This document shows, piece after piece, positions 25,104 through 33,770 of a stretch of DNA of 48,348 nucleotides. Made by a program: the position numbers and the translations under genes. The notes under the pieces are model-generated. The model did not search any database, was not told the origin of the DNA, and was given only the letters and a program-made list of their open reading frames with translations. The stretch comes from Acidimicrobiaceae bacterium. GTDB lineage: Bacteria; Actinomycetota; Acidimicrobiia; Acidimicrobiales; RAAP-2. The stretch is taken from positions 15,250-63,597 of the forward strand of contig PLSY01000418.1 of assembly GCA_003164275.1 (NCBI GenBank). The letters run 5' to 3'. How positions within the stretch are numbered: the first letter of the stretch is position 1; the number at the start of each line of letters is the position of its first letter.

Positions 25104-26393
25104 ATGCGTCGAATTCTTTCCGCGGCCACCGCTGTCGGAGTGCTGGCTGCGTCCTGTGGGATCGCGGCCGTGGCCGGAGCCGGAAGCGCCTCCGCGGCGA
25201 CCAGCTCCACGCCGATCGTGGTTGGTGGTGACGGTGACATCGCCATCTCCGCCGGAGTCGCCCAGGGATTTCTGGCCGGTATCTACCGCTTCAACAAGGC
25301 GGGGGGGCTTGACGGCCGCAAGATCAAGTTCACCGGCTTCCTGGATGACGGCTTCAGCCCGTCCACCAACCTGTCGAACGCCCAGCAGCTGGTCCAGAGC
25401 CAGCATGTGATGGTCGTCGCCCCCCTGCTGAGTGAGGTGGCCACCGCCTCTACCGGCTCCTACCTAGCCGGGGCCAAGGTTCCCTTCGTCGGCTGGTCGA
25501 TCAATGCGGCGTTCGAGTCCGAGCCCAAGTGGGGCTTCGGCATCAACGGCAACCAGGGCAATCCCTCTGTGCAGGGCCTTGCCGGTATGACCCAGGTCCT
25601 GACGGCCACCGGGAACACCAAGACCCCGAGCAAGGTGAAGATCGCCGTGATCGGCGTCGACACTCCGGGAGGCACCATCTCCAATGGGGCGCTCTCCGGT
25701 GTGGCCAAGTACGTCGGCATGAAGGTGGTCTACAACAATGCCCCCGTCCCTGTCGCCGGTACGACCAGCTACGCCCCTTATGTCCAGGCCATCATGGCGT
25801 CCGGGGCCAACGTCGTCTACGAGGTCCTCGCCTCGGATGACTCCATCGGACTGGCTGCCGCGTTGAAGACGGCCGGCTACAAGGGCATCGTTGTGAACGG
25901 CGTCACCTACTTCCCGGGCCAGCTGGCCAGCCAGCCGAACGAGGCAGCCGCGCTGAACGGCGTCTACATCGAGAACGAATTCCCGGCCGGCGAGAACAAC
26001 ACCCCTGCCGTCGCGCAGGAGAAGAAGGACCTTCAGTCAGTCGGTCAGCCGCCCAACCTCACCTCGGGCGTGACGGTCGGCTACTGGTCGGCCATCGTGC
26101 TCGAGCAGATGCTGAAGGCGACCCTCGCCAAGGTCGGCGGCGATCCGAACAAGGTCACCAGCACGACACTCCAGTCGACGGTGACCGGAGGATTCTCCTA
26201 CATCGACCCCATCGCCGGGGGCATCGGCAACGAGTACTTCCCTGCCGCGGAGTCCATCCCGACGGGCTGTGGAACCTTGGTCAAGACCACAGGGACGACG
26301 TACAAGCAGATCACGCCATTCCAGTGCCTGGGAGCGGTCAACGTGCAGCACTCGAAGATCGTCAACCAGAAGACGGGCAAGCTCGAGTCCTAG
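25104..26393 (+). CDS. Branched-chain-amino-acid-type ABC transporter substrate-binding protein
   Basis: A 429-residue secreted protein of the periplasmic-binding-protein type I (LivJ-like) family. MRRILSAATA and a hydrophobic run ending GSASA-ATSS form a signal peptide with a type I cleavage site; the Cys in AASCG is not in a good lipobox. IVVGGDGD, FNKAGGLDGRKI and the later AAALKTAGYKG blocks fit the family. ATG 25104 is chosen because AAGGGGA lies 5 bases upstream, ahead of 25077 and 25089. It should bind a small polar or acidic ligand outside the membrane. No permease or ATPase gene lies beside it, so it must work with a transporter coded elsewhere. It has its own promoter and terminator. 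Confidence 0.88.
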   Translation: MRRILSAATAVGVLAASCGIAAVAGAGSASAATSSTPIVVGGDGDIAISAGVAQGFLAGIYRFNKAGGLDGRKIKFTGFLDDGFSPSTNLSNAQQLVQSQHVMVVAPLLSEVATASTGSYLAGAKVPFVGWSINAAFESEPKWGFGINGNQGNPSVQGLAGMTQVLTATGNTKTPSKVKIAVIGVDTPGGTISNGALSGVAKYVGMKVVYNNAPVPVAGTTSYAPYVQAIMASGANVVYEVLASDDSIGLAAALKTAGYKGIVVNGVTYFPGQLASQPNEAAALNGVYIENEFPAGENNTPAVAQEKKDLQSVGQPPNLTSGVTVGYWSAIVLEQMLKATLAKVGGDPNKVTSTTLQSTVTGGFSYIDPIAGGIGNEYFPAAESIPTGCGTLVKTTGTTYKQITPFQCLGAVNVQHSKIVNQKTGKLES

Positions 26394-26442
26394 GACCGAG
26401 CAGCAACGCTCGTCGATCTGCGAGCGCCAAGGAGAACGTCGG

Positions 26443-26481
26443 GTCGGGAGATGGCATACCATCTCCCGGCTCGGCGTTTTT
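26443..26481 (+). terminator. Rho-independent terminator of the solute-binding protein gene
   Basis: CGGGAGATGG and CCATCTCCCG form a perfect 10-base stem (26445-26454 with 26459-26468) around the loop CATA, extended by a G-U and a G-C pair. A run of five T follows at 26477-26481, with a short spacer. It lies 50 bases after the stop codon. Confidence 0.8.
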
Positions 26482-26630
26482 CGCGTTCCCGGCCATTCCG
26501 AGTCATTCGGCCTTACTTCACTTTCTATGAAAGGTCCCAGGGCGACGCCGACGAGGGCGGTCTAGCCTCGCCGGGTGACCGAAGGAGTCGGTGGAGGCGG
26601 GCCCGTGGTTCGCCCGGGAGGGGAGACAGT

Positions 26631-27503
26631 GTGGATCAGATCGTCATCATCGAGGCGGCGATCAACGGAGTCACCTCTAAAGAACAGAATCGACGGGTAC
26701 CCCGCCTGCCTCCGGAGATAACCTCCGATGCCCTGGCGTGCCTCGCTGCCGGGGCCACGATCGTCCACAACCACGTCGACGTCGCCATGGTCGACGGGCC
26801 CACGGCGGCGGGGCGCTACCTCGAGGGGTGGCGACCAGTATGGGAGGTGGTGCCTGGGGCACTCCTGTATCCGACGGTGAATGCCGGACCGGTGGAGATG
26901 AGTTTCGCCCACCTTCCGATCCTTGCCAATGCCGGATGCCGGATCGGAATCGTCGATGCCGGATCCGTCAATCTCGGGGGCTTCGTCTATGCGAACTCCC
27001 GGGCAGACATCGACTACCAGGTCGATGTCTGCACCGAAAGCGGCATCGGGCCGAGCATGGCGATCTTCGAGCCGGGCTTCCTGCGTGCCGCGCTCCGCCT
27101 GGCCGCCGCCGGAAGACTCCCTGCCGGAGCGATGATCAAGCTCTACTTCGGTGGCGAGGCCGGCTACCTCGGAGGGATCTTCGGACTGCCACCGACTGCC
27201 CCCGCCTTTCACGCCTACCTGTCAATGCTCGAGGATTGCCCGCTGCCGTGGTCGGTCGCCGTGATCGGGGGAGACGTCATCGAGAGTGGTATCGCTCGGA
27301 TGGCGTTGGAGAAGGGTGGCCATCTACACGTCGGCCTCGAGGACTGGGGCGGCGACGGCGAGCCGAGCAACGAAGAGCTGGTGAACGCAGCGATCGAAGC
27401 GTGCAGGGAAGTTGGCCGCCCCGTGGCCACTCACGACGAGACCGTAGAGATCCTCGGTCTGGGTCCGACGTCATCATCGACCCGGTCGGCCCGGCTACCG
27501 TGA
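26631..27503 (+). CDS. BKACE family protein (3-keto-5-aminohexanoate cleavage enzyme type)
   Basis: A 290-residue TIM-barrel protein of the beta-keto acid cleavage enzyme family. It has IIEAAINGV, ITSDALACLAAGATIVHNHVD with metal ligands His46 and His48, and Glu237 in VGLEDW, the positions known for the zinc site of Kce. These enzymes split a beta-keto acid with acetyl-CoA, giving acetoacetate and an acyl-CoA. The family covers many beta-keto acids, so lysine fermentation is not implied. GTG 26631 has GGGAG about 6 bases upstream; the frame is open from 26451 but without homology. An SDR follows after 7 bases, probably acting in the same pathway. Confidence 0.88.
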   Translation: MDQIVIIEAAINGVTSKEQNRRVPRLPPEITSDALACLAAGATIVHNHVDVAMVDGPTAAGRYLEGWRPVWEVVPGALLYPTVNAGPVEMSFAHLPILANAGCRIGIVDAGSVNLGGFVYANSRADIDYQVDVCTESGIGPSMAIFEPGFLRAALRLAAAGRLPAGAMIKLYFGGEAGYLGGIFGLPPTAPAFHAYLSMLEDCPLPWSVAVIGGDVIESGIARMALEKGGHLHVGLEDWGGDGEPSNEELVNAAIEACREVGRPVATHDETVEILGLGPTSSSTRSARLP

Positions 27504-27510
27504 GCGCCTT

Positions 27511-28338
27511 ATGACACCCGAGCGAGACGTAGTGGTAATCATTGGTTCCGGTGGGATGGGGGTTGCCGCGGCGCGACGGCTGGCGAGCGGACGCCACCTG
27601 GTACTCGCCGAGCGCTCTGAGGATCAACTGTCGGGGGCGAAGGAGTCATTGGAGGCGAGCGGCCACTCGGTCGAAGGCCATGTAGTCGACGTCTCAGACG
27701 AAGGATCGGTCGAGGAGCTGGTCGCCGTGGCCGGGGCGGCCGGACGGATCAGAGCCATTGCCCACACGGCCGGGGTGTCGCCGGCCATGGCCACTGCCCG
27801 CGAGATCTATGAAGTCGATCTCCTCGGGACGGCCCTCGTCATCGAGGCCTTCCTACCCGTAGCCTCGCCTGGCACGTCGTTGATATGCGTAGCCAGCATG
27901 GCCGGTCACCTGGCGACACTGAGTCCGGCGTTCGAGCGCCACCTGGCAGTGGCTCCGAGCCGGGAGCTCTTGGACCACGAGGACATCGACCTGGAGTCGG
28001 ACCCCGCTACCGCCTACATCGTGGCCAAGAGGGCAAACCAGTTGAGGGTGGCCGGCGCAGCACGAGCGTGGGGGGCGAAGGGCGCCCGACTGAACTCGAT
28101 CAGCCCGGGGGTGATCTCTACGACGATGGGACGACAGGAACTCGATGGCCCGATGGGCTCTTACATCCGTACGATGATCGAGGACTCCGGAGTCCGCCGG
28201 GTCGGGACGGCGGAGGACATCGCTGATGCCATTGCGTTTTTGGTCGGTCCCGAATCGTCATTCATCACCGGGAACGACCTCCTCGTCGATGGGGGTTGCA
28301 TCGCTTCTCAGCGCTCGGGCGGCACTGCTCCGGAGTGA
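27511..28338 (+). CDS. SDR family oxidoreductase with atypical GSGGMG motif
   Basis: A 275-residue SDR in which the usual TGxxxGxG reads IIGSGGMGVA and NNAG is replaced by HTAGVSP. The serine in CVASMAG and the Tyr/Lys in AYIVAKRA are retained, with an insert between them. The C-terminal FITGNDLLVDGG is normal. This variant occurs in actinobacterial SDRs of unknown substrate. It starts 7 bases after the BKACE gene and is very likely cotranscribed. Forming the keto group that the BKACE enzyme cleaves would be a natural role, but that is inference. Confidence 0.85.
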   Translation: MTPERDVVVIIGSGGMGVAAARRLASGRHLVLAERSEDQLSGAKESLEASGHSVEGHVVDVSDEGSVEELVAVAGAAGRIRAIAHTAGVSPAMATAREIYEVDLLGTALVIEAFLPVASPGTSLICVASMAGHLATLSPAFERHLAVAPSRELLDHEDIDLESDPATAYIVAKRANQLRVAGAARAWGAKGARLNSISPGVISTTMGRQELDGPMGSYIRTMIEDSGVRRVGTAEDIADAIAFLVGPESSFITGNDLLVDGGCIASQRSGGTAPE

Positions 28339-28600
28339 CGTTCCCCTCCGGTTCGATCCTTCGCCATTTCGATGACACTGCGTTCGCCCCCGACCCCTGT
28401 CGGGCGGAGCAAAGCGTCGGGCGGACGGCGAATGGGGAGAGTACGGTCTTGGGTGCGGTGAGTGAGGTAGACCAACTGGTCGGGCTGTTGGGGCGGGTTC
28501 GGGCCGAGGGAAAAGGTGACTGCTCACAGTGAGGTATTTTTCAGGTGAGTTGCGCACGGGTGCGTGATCGCGGCCACGTCGAAGCATTGGGGGTCTGTTG

Positions 28601-29917
28601 ATGAGTGATCAGGTTGTGCCCGGCACAGGGGAGAGCGCGACACCACAACCTGTCGGCGGGGTGTCCGATGAGCTCCTCAAGACGAAGGACGCGTTCTTCG
28701 GTCATGGCGTCATTCGGACCCCCTATCCCGAGTTCGCCGCCATGCTCGCTCAGTGCCCAGTTCACGATGGATCCGTACCCGAGCACTTCGGTATCGCCGG
28801 ACCAGAGACCATCCTCTTTGGCGACGCGCCACAGGTCTCGGTGCTGTCTTTCGACGCGGTGGAAGAGGGATTCAAGAACTTCGAGGAGCTCTCGGCTTGC
28901 TGGTACATTCCGAGCCTTCGTGAAACCATCGGCCGAACCATTCTGGAGATGGATCCCCCCGAGCACGCGCGCTATCGCCAGCTGATCCAGGGAGCGCTCA
29001 CCCGCAAGGAGATGATGCGCTGGGAGACGGAGTTCGTCCGCGATCTCGTCGACTCGTTCATTGACAAGATCGCGTCGTTGGGAGGCGCCGATCTGGTGAA
29101 GGACTTCGCCATCCAGTACCCCCTCCGGGTCCTCGTGGCGGCGTGTGACCTCCCTCAAGAGGATGTTGACATGTTCTACAACTGGGCCGCGCATCTCACC
29201 AACGTGGGCATTTCGGAGGAGACCCGTCTGCGCGTGGCCGAAGAGTTCGGCACCTATCTTCGCAGGGTCATCGACCAGCGACGCGAGACGCCGGGCGACG
29301 ATCTCGTCAGCTTGCTCGCCACGGTCACCTTCCGGGGGACGAAGGGCGAGAATGGGGATGGCCAGCGCCTCACCGATGAGGAGATCGTCTCCTTCCTCCG
29401 TCTACTGTTGCCGGCCGGCGCCCAGACGACCTATCGCACCCTCTGCAATCTCCTGTTCGGGCTGCTCACCCACCCAGACCAGCTCGAGGCGCTCTATGCC
29501 GACCGGTCCCTCATTCCCCAAGCCATCGAGGAAGGGCTCCGATGGGAGCCACCGCTCGTGAGCTTCGGGCGCCAGGCCATGGTCGACACCGAGATCGAGG
29601 GTGTCCCTATCGCGGCCGGAACCCAGGTGAACCTAGTGGTGGCTGCGGCCGACCGCGATCCCTCCCGATGGGACCGTCCCGATGAGTTCGATATCTTCCG
29701 GGCCCCCCTGCCCCACCTCGCCTTCGGCACCGGCAATCACGTCTGCCTCGGAATTCACTTTGCCCGGATGGAGCTGCGGGTGGCCATGGAGCAGATCCTC
29801 GATCGACTGCCCAATCTGCGCTTGGACCCCAATGGAGGGGATGTGTTCATCGGAGGCCTCGGGGCCCGCAGCCCCGACGTGCTTCCAGTGCTGTTCGACT
29901 CAGCGCCGGTGTCGTAG
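28601..29917 (+). CDS. Cytochrome P450
   Basis: A 438-residue soluble bacterial P450. The heme loop is FGTGNHVCLGIHFAR with the thiolate Cys382, the ExxR motif is EGLR, and MDPPEHARYRQL is the usual actinobacterial N-terminal motif. The I-helix reads AGAQTT (272-277): Thr276 is kept, but the acidic residue that normally precedes it is Gln275. It should need a ferredoxin and a reductase, neither coded nearby. The ATG has GGGGG about 8 bases upstream. A 262-base gap precedes it; the SDR at 29953 follows after 35 bases and may oxidise the hydroxylated product. Substrate unknown. Confidence 0.92.
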   Translation: MSDQVVPGTGESATPQPVGGVSDELLKTKDAFFGHGVIRTPYPEFAAMLAQCPVHDGSVPEHFGIAGPETILFGDAPQVSVLSFDAVEEGFKNFEELSACWYIPSLRETIGRTILEMDPPEHARYRQLIQGALTRKEMMRWETEFVRDLVDSFIDKIASLGGADLVKDFAIQYPLRVLVAACDLPQEDVDMFYNWAAHLTNVGISEETRLRVAEEFGTYLRRVIDQRRETPGDDLVSLLATVTFRGTKGENGDGQRLTDEEIVSFLRLLLPAGAQTTYRTLCNLLFGLLTHPDQLEALYADRSLIPQAIEEGLRWEPPLVSFGRQAMVDTEIEGVPIAAGTQVNLVVAAADRDPSRWDRPDEFDIFRAPLPHLAFGTGNHVCLGIHFARMELRVAMEQILDRLPNLRLDPNGGDVFIGGLGARSPDVLPVLFDSAPVS

Positions 29918-29952
29918 GCCCGGGAAATTCGGGCAACGGAGGAAGGAGAATC

Positions 29953-30726
29953 GTGGGGCGACTCGACGGGAAGGTTGCAATCATCACCGGGGGTGGACAG
30001 GGGATCGGCCTTGGCATCGCTTTGGCACTCGCCTCCGAGGGTGCCAATGTCGCCATTGCCGAGCTCAGGAGCGAACGGGCCGAGCGAGCTGCCGATCAGG
30101 TGCGGGACCGTGGGGTGAAGGTGGCTGCGATCACGTGCGACGTGCGCGTCCGGGCCCAGGTCGAAGCGGCTGTCGAGCAGACAGTCAAGGAGCTGGGCTC
30201 CATTGACATCCTGGTCAACAACGCCATCGCCACCGATTCGGATCCAGCACTGGCTGCCAGTGGCGGCCGGCGCCCGTTGGTCGACACCACCGAGGAGCTG
30301 ATGCGTCTCCAATGGGAGTCCGGACTGCTCGGCACGTTCCACTTCATGCAGGCGAGCTATCCGCATCTACGTGGACGTGACACCAGCATCGTGAACTTGG
30401 CTTCGCGCGCCGGCACTGATGGTATCGATGGCTACGCCGCATACGCTTCGGCGAAAGAGGCAATACGGGCGCTCAGCCGGGTGGCGTCTCGTGAGTGGGG
30501 TGCCGACGGGATCCGGGTCAATGTGATTTGCCCACACGCCCGAACGCCGTCACAGCAGAAGTTCGCCGAGGCCAATCCCGGAATCGAAGAGCAACTCATT
30601 GCCCATGTGCCACTTGGACGGCTGGGTGACGCCGAACTCGACATCGGCGGGGCTGTCGTGATGTTGTCGAGCCCGGACGCGCGATACGTGACCGGCCAGA
30701 CCATCATGGTCAACGGCGGGGCATAA
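29953..30726 (+). CDS. SDR family oxidoreductase downstream of the P450
   Basis: A 257-residue classical SDR: ITGGGQGIGLGIALAL, NNAI, the serine in VNLASRAG, and YASAKEAIRA. ARYVTGQTIMVNGGA ends the protein in the normal way. The C-terminal half is close to the truncated SDR at the left window edge (AKEAIRxLxRxAxREWxADGI). The GTG start has GGAAGGAG about 5 bases upstream. Its place behind the P450 suggests oxidation of an alcohol made there, which is inference from context. Confidence 0.88.
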   Translation: MGRLDGKVAIITGGGQGIGLGIALALASEGANVAIAELRSERAERAADQVRDRGVKVAAITCDVRVRAQVEAAVEQTVKELGSIDILVNNAIATDSDPALAASGGRRPLVDTTEELMRLQWESGLLGTFHFMQASYPHLRGRDTSIVNLASRAGTDGIDGYAAYASAKEAIRALSRVASREWGADGIRVNVICPHARTPSQQKFAEANPGIEEQLIAHVPLGRLGDAELDIGGAVVMLSSPDARYVTGQTIMVNGGA

Positions 30727-30792
30727 CCAAAAGGTCGGTGGGTCCACAAGGTAAGTGGGTCGCGGCACGAGCCCATGAGCACTACGGGACCC

Positions 30793-31737
30793 CTAGTTGA
30801 ACAGAGCGATGCTGGCCTCCACGCCTTGGACGTACTGGACCGTCGAGGCCAGCATCCCATTCTGGGTCACCGAGGCGAAGCCCTGGTAGTACGAGGCAAT
30901 GGCCTCACCTTCGTTGCCCCCCGTCTCGACCAAGAGCTGATGCAGATAGGCGGCTGACATCTCGATGTTGTCCGAGGTGTCGGTTGCGCTGAGGGACTGG
31001 TCCCCGAGCTCACTGCTGAGGGTGGCGACGGTTGACGGTTCGAGCTGCCCGATGCCCACCGCTCCGGTCGACGAGACAACACCTAACTGCCAGCCCGACT
31101 CCCACCAGCAGGTGCCCTCGACGAGTGCCACCGGCACGCCGAAGTGCGATGCCCACTCCTGGAAGACGGGCTGAAGCGCCAGGCGACTGGAGTTGGCGGC
31201 CAGTCCCGAGGGGTAGCCCCGAGCCGAGGCGGCGGAGACGGCCGCCGTTGAGGCAGGAACTTTGAGCTTCATGCCTATGAGGACGGTCGACGAGAGGGTC
31301 AGGCCGTTTGCTTGAGCAAGGGCGGTGGGGCTGATGCCGTTCTTGTTGGCTATCGACCACAGACTGTCCCCCAACTGGGCGACGACAGTGGATCCGACAC
31401 TGGACGAGGCCGGTGCGGTGGATGCCGTAGGAGGCGTCGGCACGCTGAGGGAGCTGCCGATGACGACCACGTTCGGGTTGGAGATGTTGTTCGCCGCGAC
31501 CAGCGCAGACACCGTGGTGCCGTAGGTCCGTGCGATCTGGCTCAAGTTCTGTCCGGCTTGAACGCGAACGACCGTTGCGCCTGCCGGCATTGCCAAGCTG
31601 AGGCCGGCGACAGGCGCTACGAACGCAATCAGGACCGCTGCCGCCCTGCGTAGCCGGCTATGTGGCCGTCGCCGGTCAGCAGCTGCATCCAAGGGGAGGA
31701 GTGGTGTCGGTTGCGAACGGAGAGTACTTCTGGGCAC
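30793..31737 (-). CDS. Secreted LysM and lytic transglycosylase-like protein
   Basis: A 314-residue exported protein. An arginine-rich N-terminus is followed by a hydrophobic segment (about 32-50) ending MPAGA, a likely signal peptide or anchor. Two LysM domains follow (about 56-100 and 117-161), joined by Ala/Ser/Thr/Pro linkers, then an SLT-type domain (about 188-312). Glu213 in CWWESGWQ is the expected catalytic acid, with TGAVGIGQL and ASYYQG motifs. It should bind peptidoglycan and cleave it between sugars, acting in wall remodelling. The GTG start has only a weak SD sequence. It lies 103 bases behind the phosphotransferase gene and converges on the SDR. Confidence 0.9.
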   Translation of the reverse strand: MPRSTLRSQPTPLLPLDAAADRRRPHSRLRRAAAVLIAFVAPVAGLSLAMPAGATVVRVQAGQNLSQIARTYGTTVSALVAANNISNPNVVVIGSSLSVPTPPTASTAPASSSVGSTVVAQLGDSLWSIANKNGISPTALAQANGLTLSSTVLIGMKLKVPASTAAVSAASARGYPSGLAANSSRLALQPVFQEWASHFGVPVALVEGTCWWESGWQLGVVSSTGAVGIGQLEPSTVATLSSELGDQSLSATDTSDNIEMSAAYLHQLLVETGGNEGEAIASYYQGFASVTQNGMLASTVQYVQGVEASIALFN

Positions 31738-31840
31738 ATCTCTGGTATCGACCGTTGCCAGTCGGCACTTGAGGGCGACGGCCCGGTGTGGTCACTCGTG
31801 CTGTGCCTGGCGGCTCGACGCCGGTGACCGCTCGACGCGG

Positions 31841-32893
31841 CTAGACCCCGAGGGCACCGAAGGTGTCGAGCTCTGCCACGGCCACCGACATGCGCTCGAC
31901 CAGCGTGGTCGTGATCTCGGGGTCCACCAGAAGGGTGACGGCCCACATAAAGAGCCCATATGCCAATCCCTGGCGGTACTCGGACCACGCCTGGTCCCAC
32001 TCGGGCGCCTCGGCTCCATTCGACCGCAAGTGATCAAGGTAGTGAGCGAGGAGGTCCCGTTCGTTCTGACCTCGGGACGAGGAGTCGAGGGATGATCCGA
32101 TGTGATAGGCGATGTCGATGTACCAGGGGCCCCGCTGGACCACCTGCCAATCGACGAGCCCGGGGCGACCGTCCGCGTCAACGAAGAGATTGCCGCAATG
32201 GGCGTCCCCGTGGAGAACCGACCAGTGGCCTGTCGCCGGGTCGCCTCGCTCGCTCAACACGTCGAGTGCATCTACAAGTCGCTGAGCATCCTTGACCTTC
32301 TCCGGCACCCCGGCTCCAACCGGTCCGTCGTAGTTGGCTTGAATGTCGGCGAGACCCCGGAACTGGGTGTAGGTGGGGAGCCTCCAGTTGAGCCACGCCG
32401 CATCGGCTAGTCGTGGAGCATCCCTGGTCGTGGCGTGCAGTTTGGCCAGCTCCTCGAGGCTGGCCGCCGTCCTGTCGACGGAGGGCTCGGTCAGGGCATC
32501 GAGAAAGGTGGCACCAGCGGCCACGGCATCCTCGGTGATGATCACGCCGTGGTGGGACTTAGGATGGACGTCGGCATAGACGCACCGGAGCGTGCGTACC
32601 CCTGTCGAGTCCGCCACCTCCTTGTAGAAGAGGGCCTCGGATTCGCCGAGGAATGCCACCCGACGGCCTTGCTCGGTGAAGTATCCCTTGGCACAAAGGT
32701 TCGGGGAGAGACCCTCTGGAAGCCCCCCGGCGCACTGAATGGTGAAGCGGGCATTCGTCGAGAGGCGGCTGATCTCAGGGCCGATGGCGATGTCGGTCAC
32801 CTCAATGCCGGGAAAGCGCAGGCCGAGCGCGGCCGACATCCATTCCAGGTCGAACAGCTCTTCGATGGTGGCTGGGACGTTTGGGGGGTTCAA
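31841..32893 (-). CDS. Phosphotransferase, aminoglycoside phosphotransferase/ecdysteroid kinase-like
   Basis: A 350-residue kinase-fold protein. The catalytic loop VLHGDAHCGNLFVD and the metal-binding LVDWQ are clear, and CAKGYFTEQG plus ESEALFYKEVA are in the N-lobe. Relatives in actinobacteria phosphorylate unknown small molecules; antibiotic resistance should not be assumed. I choose the TTG at 32893 because AGGAGA lies 5 bases upstream and the following residues NPPNVPATIEELFDLEWM match the family end. The frame continues upstream to 33160, but that part lies over the histidine phosphatase gene. Confidence 0.85.
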   Translation of the reverse strand: MNPPNVPATIEELFDLEWMSAALGLRFPGIEVTDIAIGPEISRLSTNARFTIQCAGGLPEGLSPNLCAKGYFTEQGRRVAFLGESEALFYKEVADSTGVRTLRCVYADVHPKSHHGVIITEDAVAAGATFLDALTEPSVDRTAASLEELAKLHATTRDAPRLADAAWLNWRLPTYTQFRGLADIQANYDGPVGAGVPEKVKDAQRLVDALDVLSERGDPATGHWSVLHGDAHCGNLFVDADGRPGLVDWQVVQRGPWYIDIAYHIGSSLDSSSRGQNERDLLAHYLDHLRSNGAEAPEWDQAWSEYRQGLAYGLFMWAVTLLVDPEITTTLVERMSVAVAELDTFGALGV

Positions 32894-32972
32894 CGATTCT
32901 CCTGAGCTGCGGGCACGCAGTGCCTCTTTTGGGACGACGACGCAGTTTAGGTGTGCGATGGGTCGTGCGGGG

Positions 32973-33638
32973 TCACTGAGGGAGGAGGTGGGCCGAGTCG
33001 TTGAAGGAGCGGACGACCCAACGGTCCGGTGTGACGAGGACCTCCGACACGGACGCGTTGTTCGCCCCGAGGAAGGCGAAGGGTCTCGAACCGGTGGCCT
33101 GGGCGAGGATCTCGCCGATTGCCCCGGCGTGGGCGACGACGACGACACGCTCGCCGACATGATCGTTGCCGATCCGCTGGATGACCCCTCTCAGCCGCCG
33201 GGCAAACGAGTCGGCGTCTTCCGCTCCGGGGATCACTGCCCAGCTCTCTTCGTCCATCATGCGTATGGCGATGGGGTCCCCCTCGGAGATCTTCTTGCGA
33301 TAGAGCCCACCCTCCCAGTCGCCGAGATAGACCTCTCGAAGGTCGCGCTCGATGACGGGGAGGAGGCCGAGGGCCTCGGCCAGCGGTGCTGCCGTCTGCT
33401 GGGTCCGGACCAGGGTGCTCGTGTAGATGGCGGTGACGCCCTCGTTCTCCAAGCGCTTACCGACCAACATGGCCTCTTGTCGCCCACGCGGTGCAAGCGA
33501 TGGGTCGCCTTGTCCCTCGACAAGAGGGAACGCACCGACGGGGAGGGCCTCAGACTCCCCGTGCCGCACGAGCAGCAGCGCTGTCGAGTTGGGTGGAGGC
33601 ACAAAGCGGAGTTGCCGATAGTCGATGGGCTCTGACAT
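32973..33638 (-). CDS. Histidine phosphatase family protein (phosphoglycerate mutase-like)
   Basis: A 221-residue member of the histidine phosphatase superfamily. RHGE with the phospho-accepting His26 is in LLLVRHGESEA, TSTLVRTQQTA supplies the second Arg, and VVVVAHAGAIGEI the second His. It removes phosphate from a small molecule or protein that cannot be named. There is no SD sequence; TAACTT lies 7 bases before the ATG, so the mRNA may be leaderless. The phosphotransferase gene follows after about 80 bases in the same direction, a kinase-phosphatase pair of uncertain meaning. Confidence 0.9.
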   Translation of the reverse strand: MSEPIDYRQLRFVPPPNSTALLLVRHGESEALPVGAFPLVEGQGDPSLAPRGRQEAMLVGKRLENEGVTAIYTSTLVRTQQTAAPLAEALGLLPVIERDLREVYLGDWEGGLYRKKISEGDPIAIRMMDEESWAVIPGAEDADSFARRLRGVIQRIGNDHVGERVVVVAHAGAIGEILAQATGSRPFAFLGANNASVSEVLVTPDRWVVRSFNDSAHLLPQ

Positions 33639-33645
33639 GGCTAGG

Positions 33646-33651
33646 AAGTTA
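33646..33651 (-). promoter_or_regulatory. TAACTT -10 box before the histidine phosphatase
   Basis: On the minus strand TAACTT (TANNNT form) ends seven bases before the ATG, which lacks an SD sequence. It suggests leaderless transcription. No -35 element is evident. Confidence 0.35.
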
Positions 33652-33770
33652 GCCTCACCTCGATCACGTGGGCATGTCGACCCACAGTGGGCGCAGTCTT
33701 CGACGTCTCATTCGCCCTGAGCGGACCGTCGATCGATTGTGCCAAGCTGCGGCCGGACGAAAGGAAACCC

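Noticed and set aside
31841..32893. Antibiotic resistance gene, from the aminoglycoside-phosphotransferase fold
   Set aside because: The fold is shared by many kinases of unknown small molecules; nothing else in the context suggests resistance.
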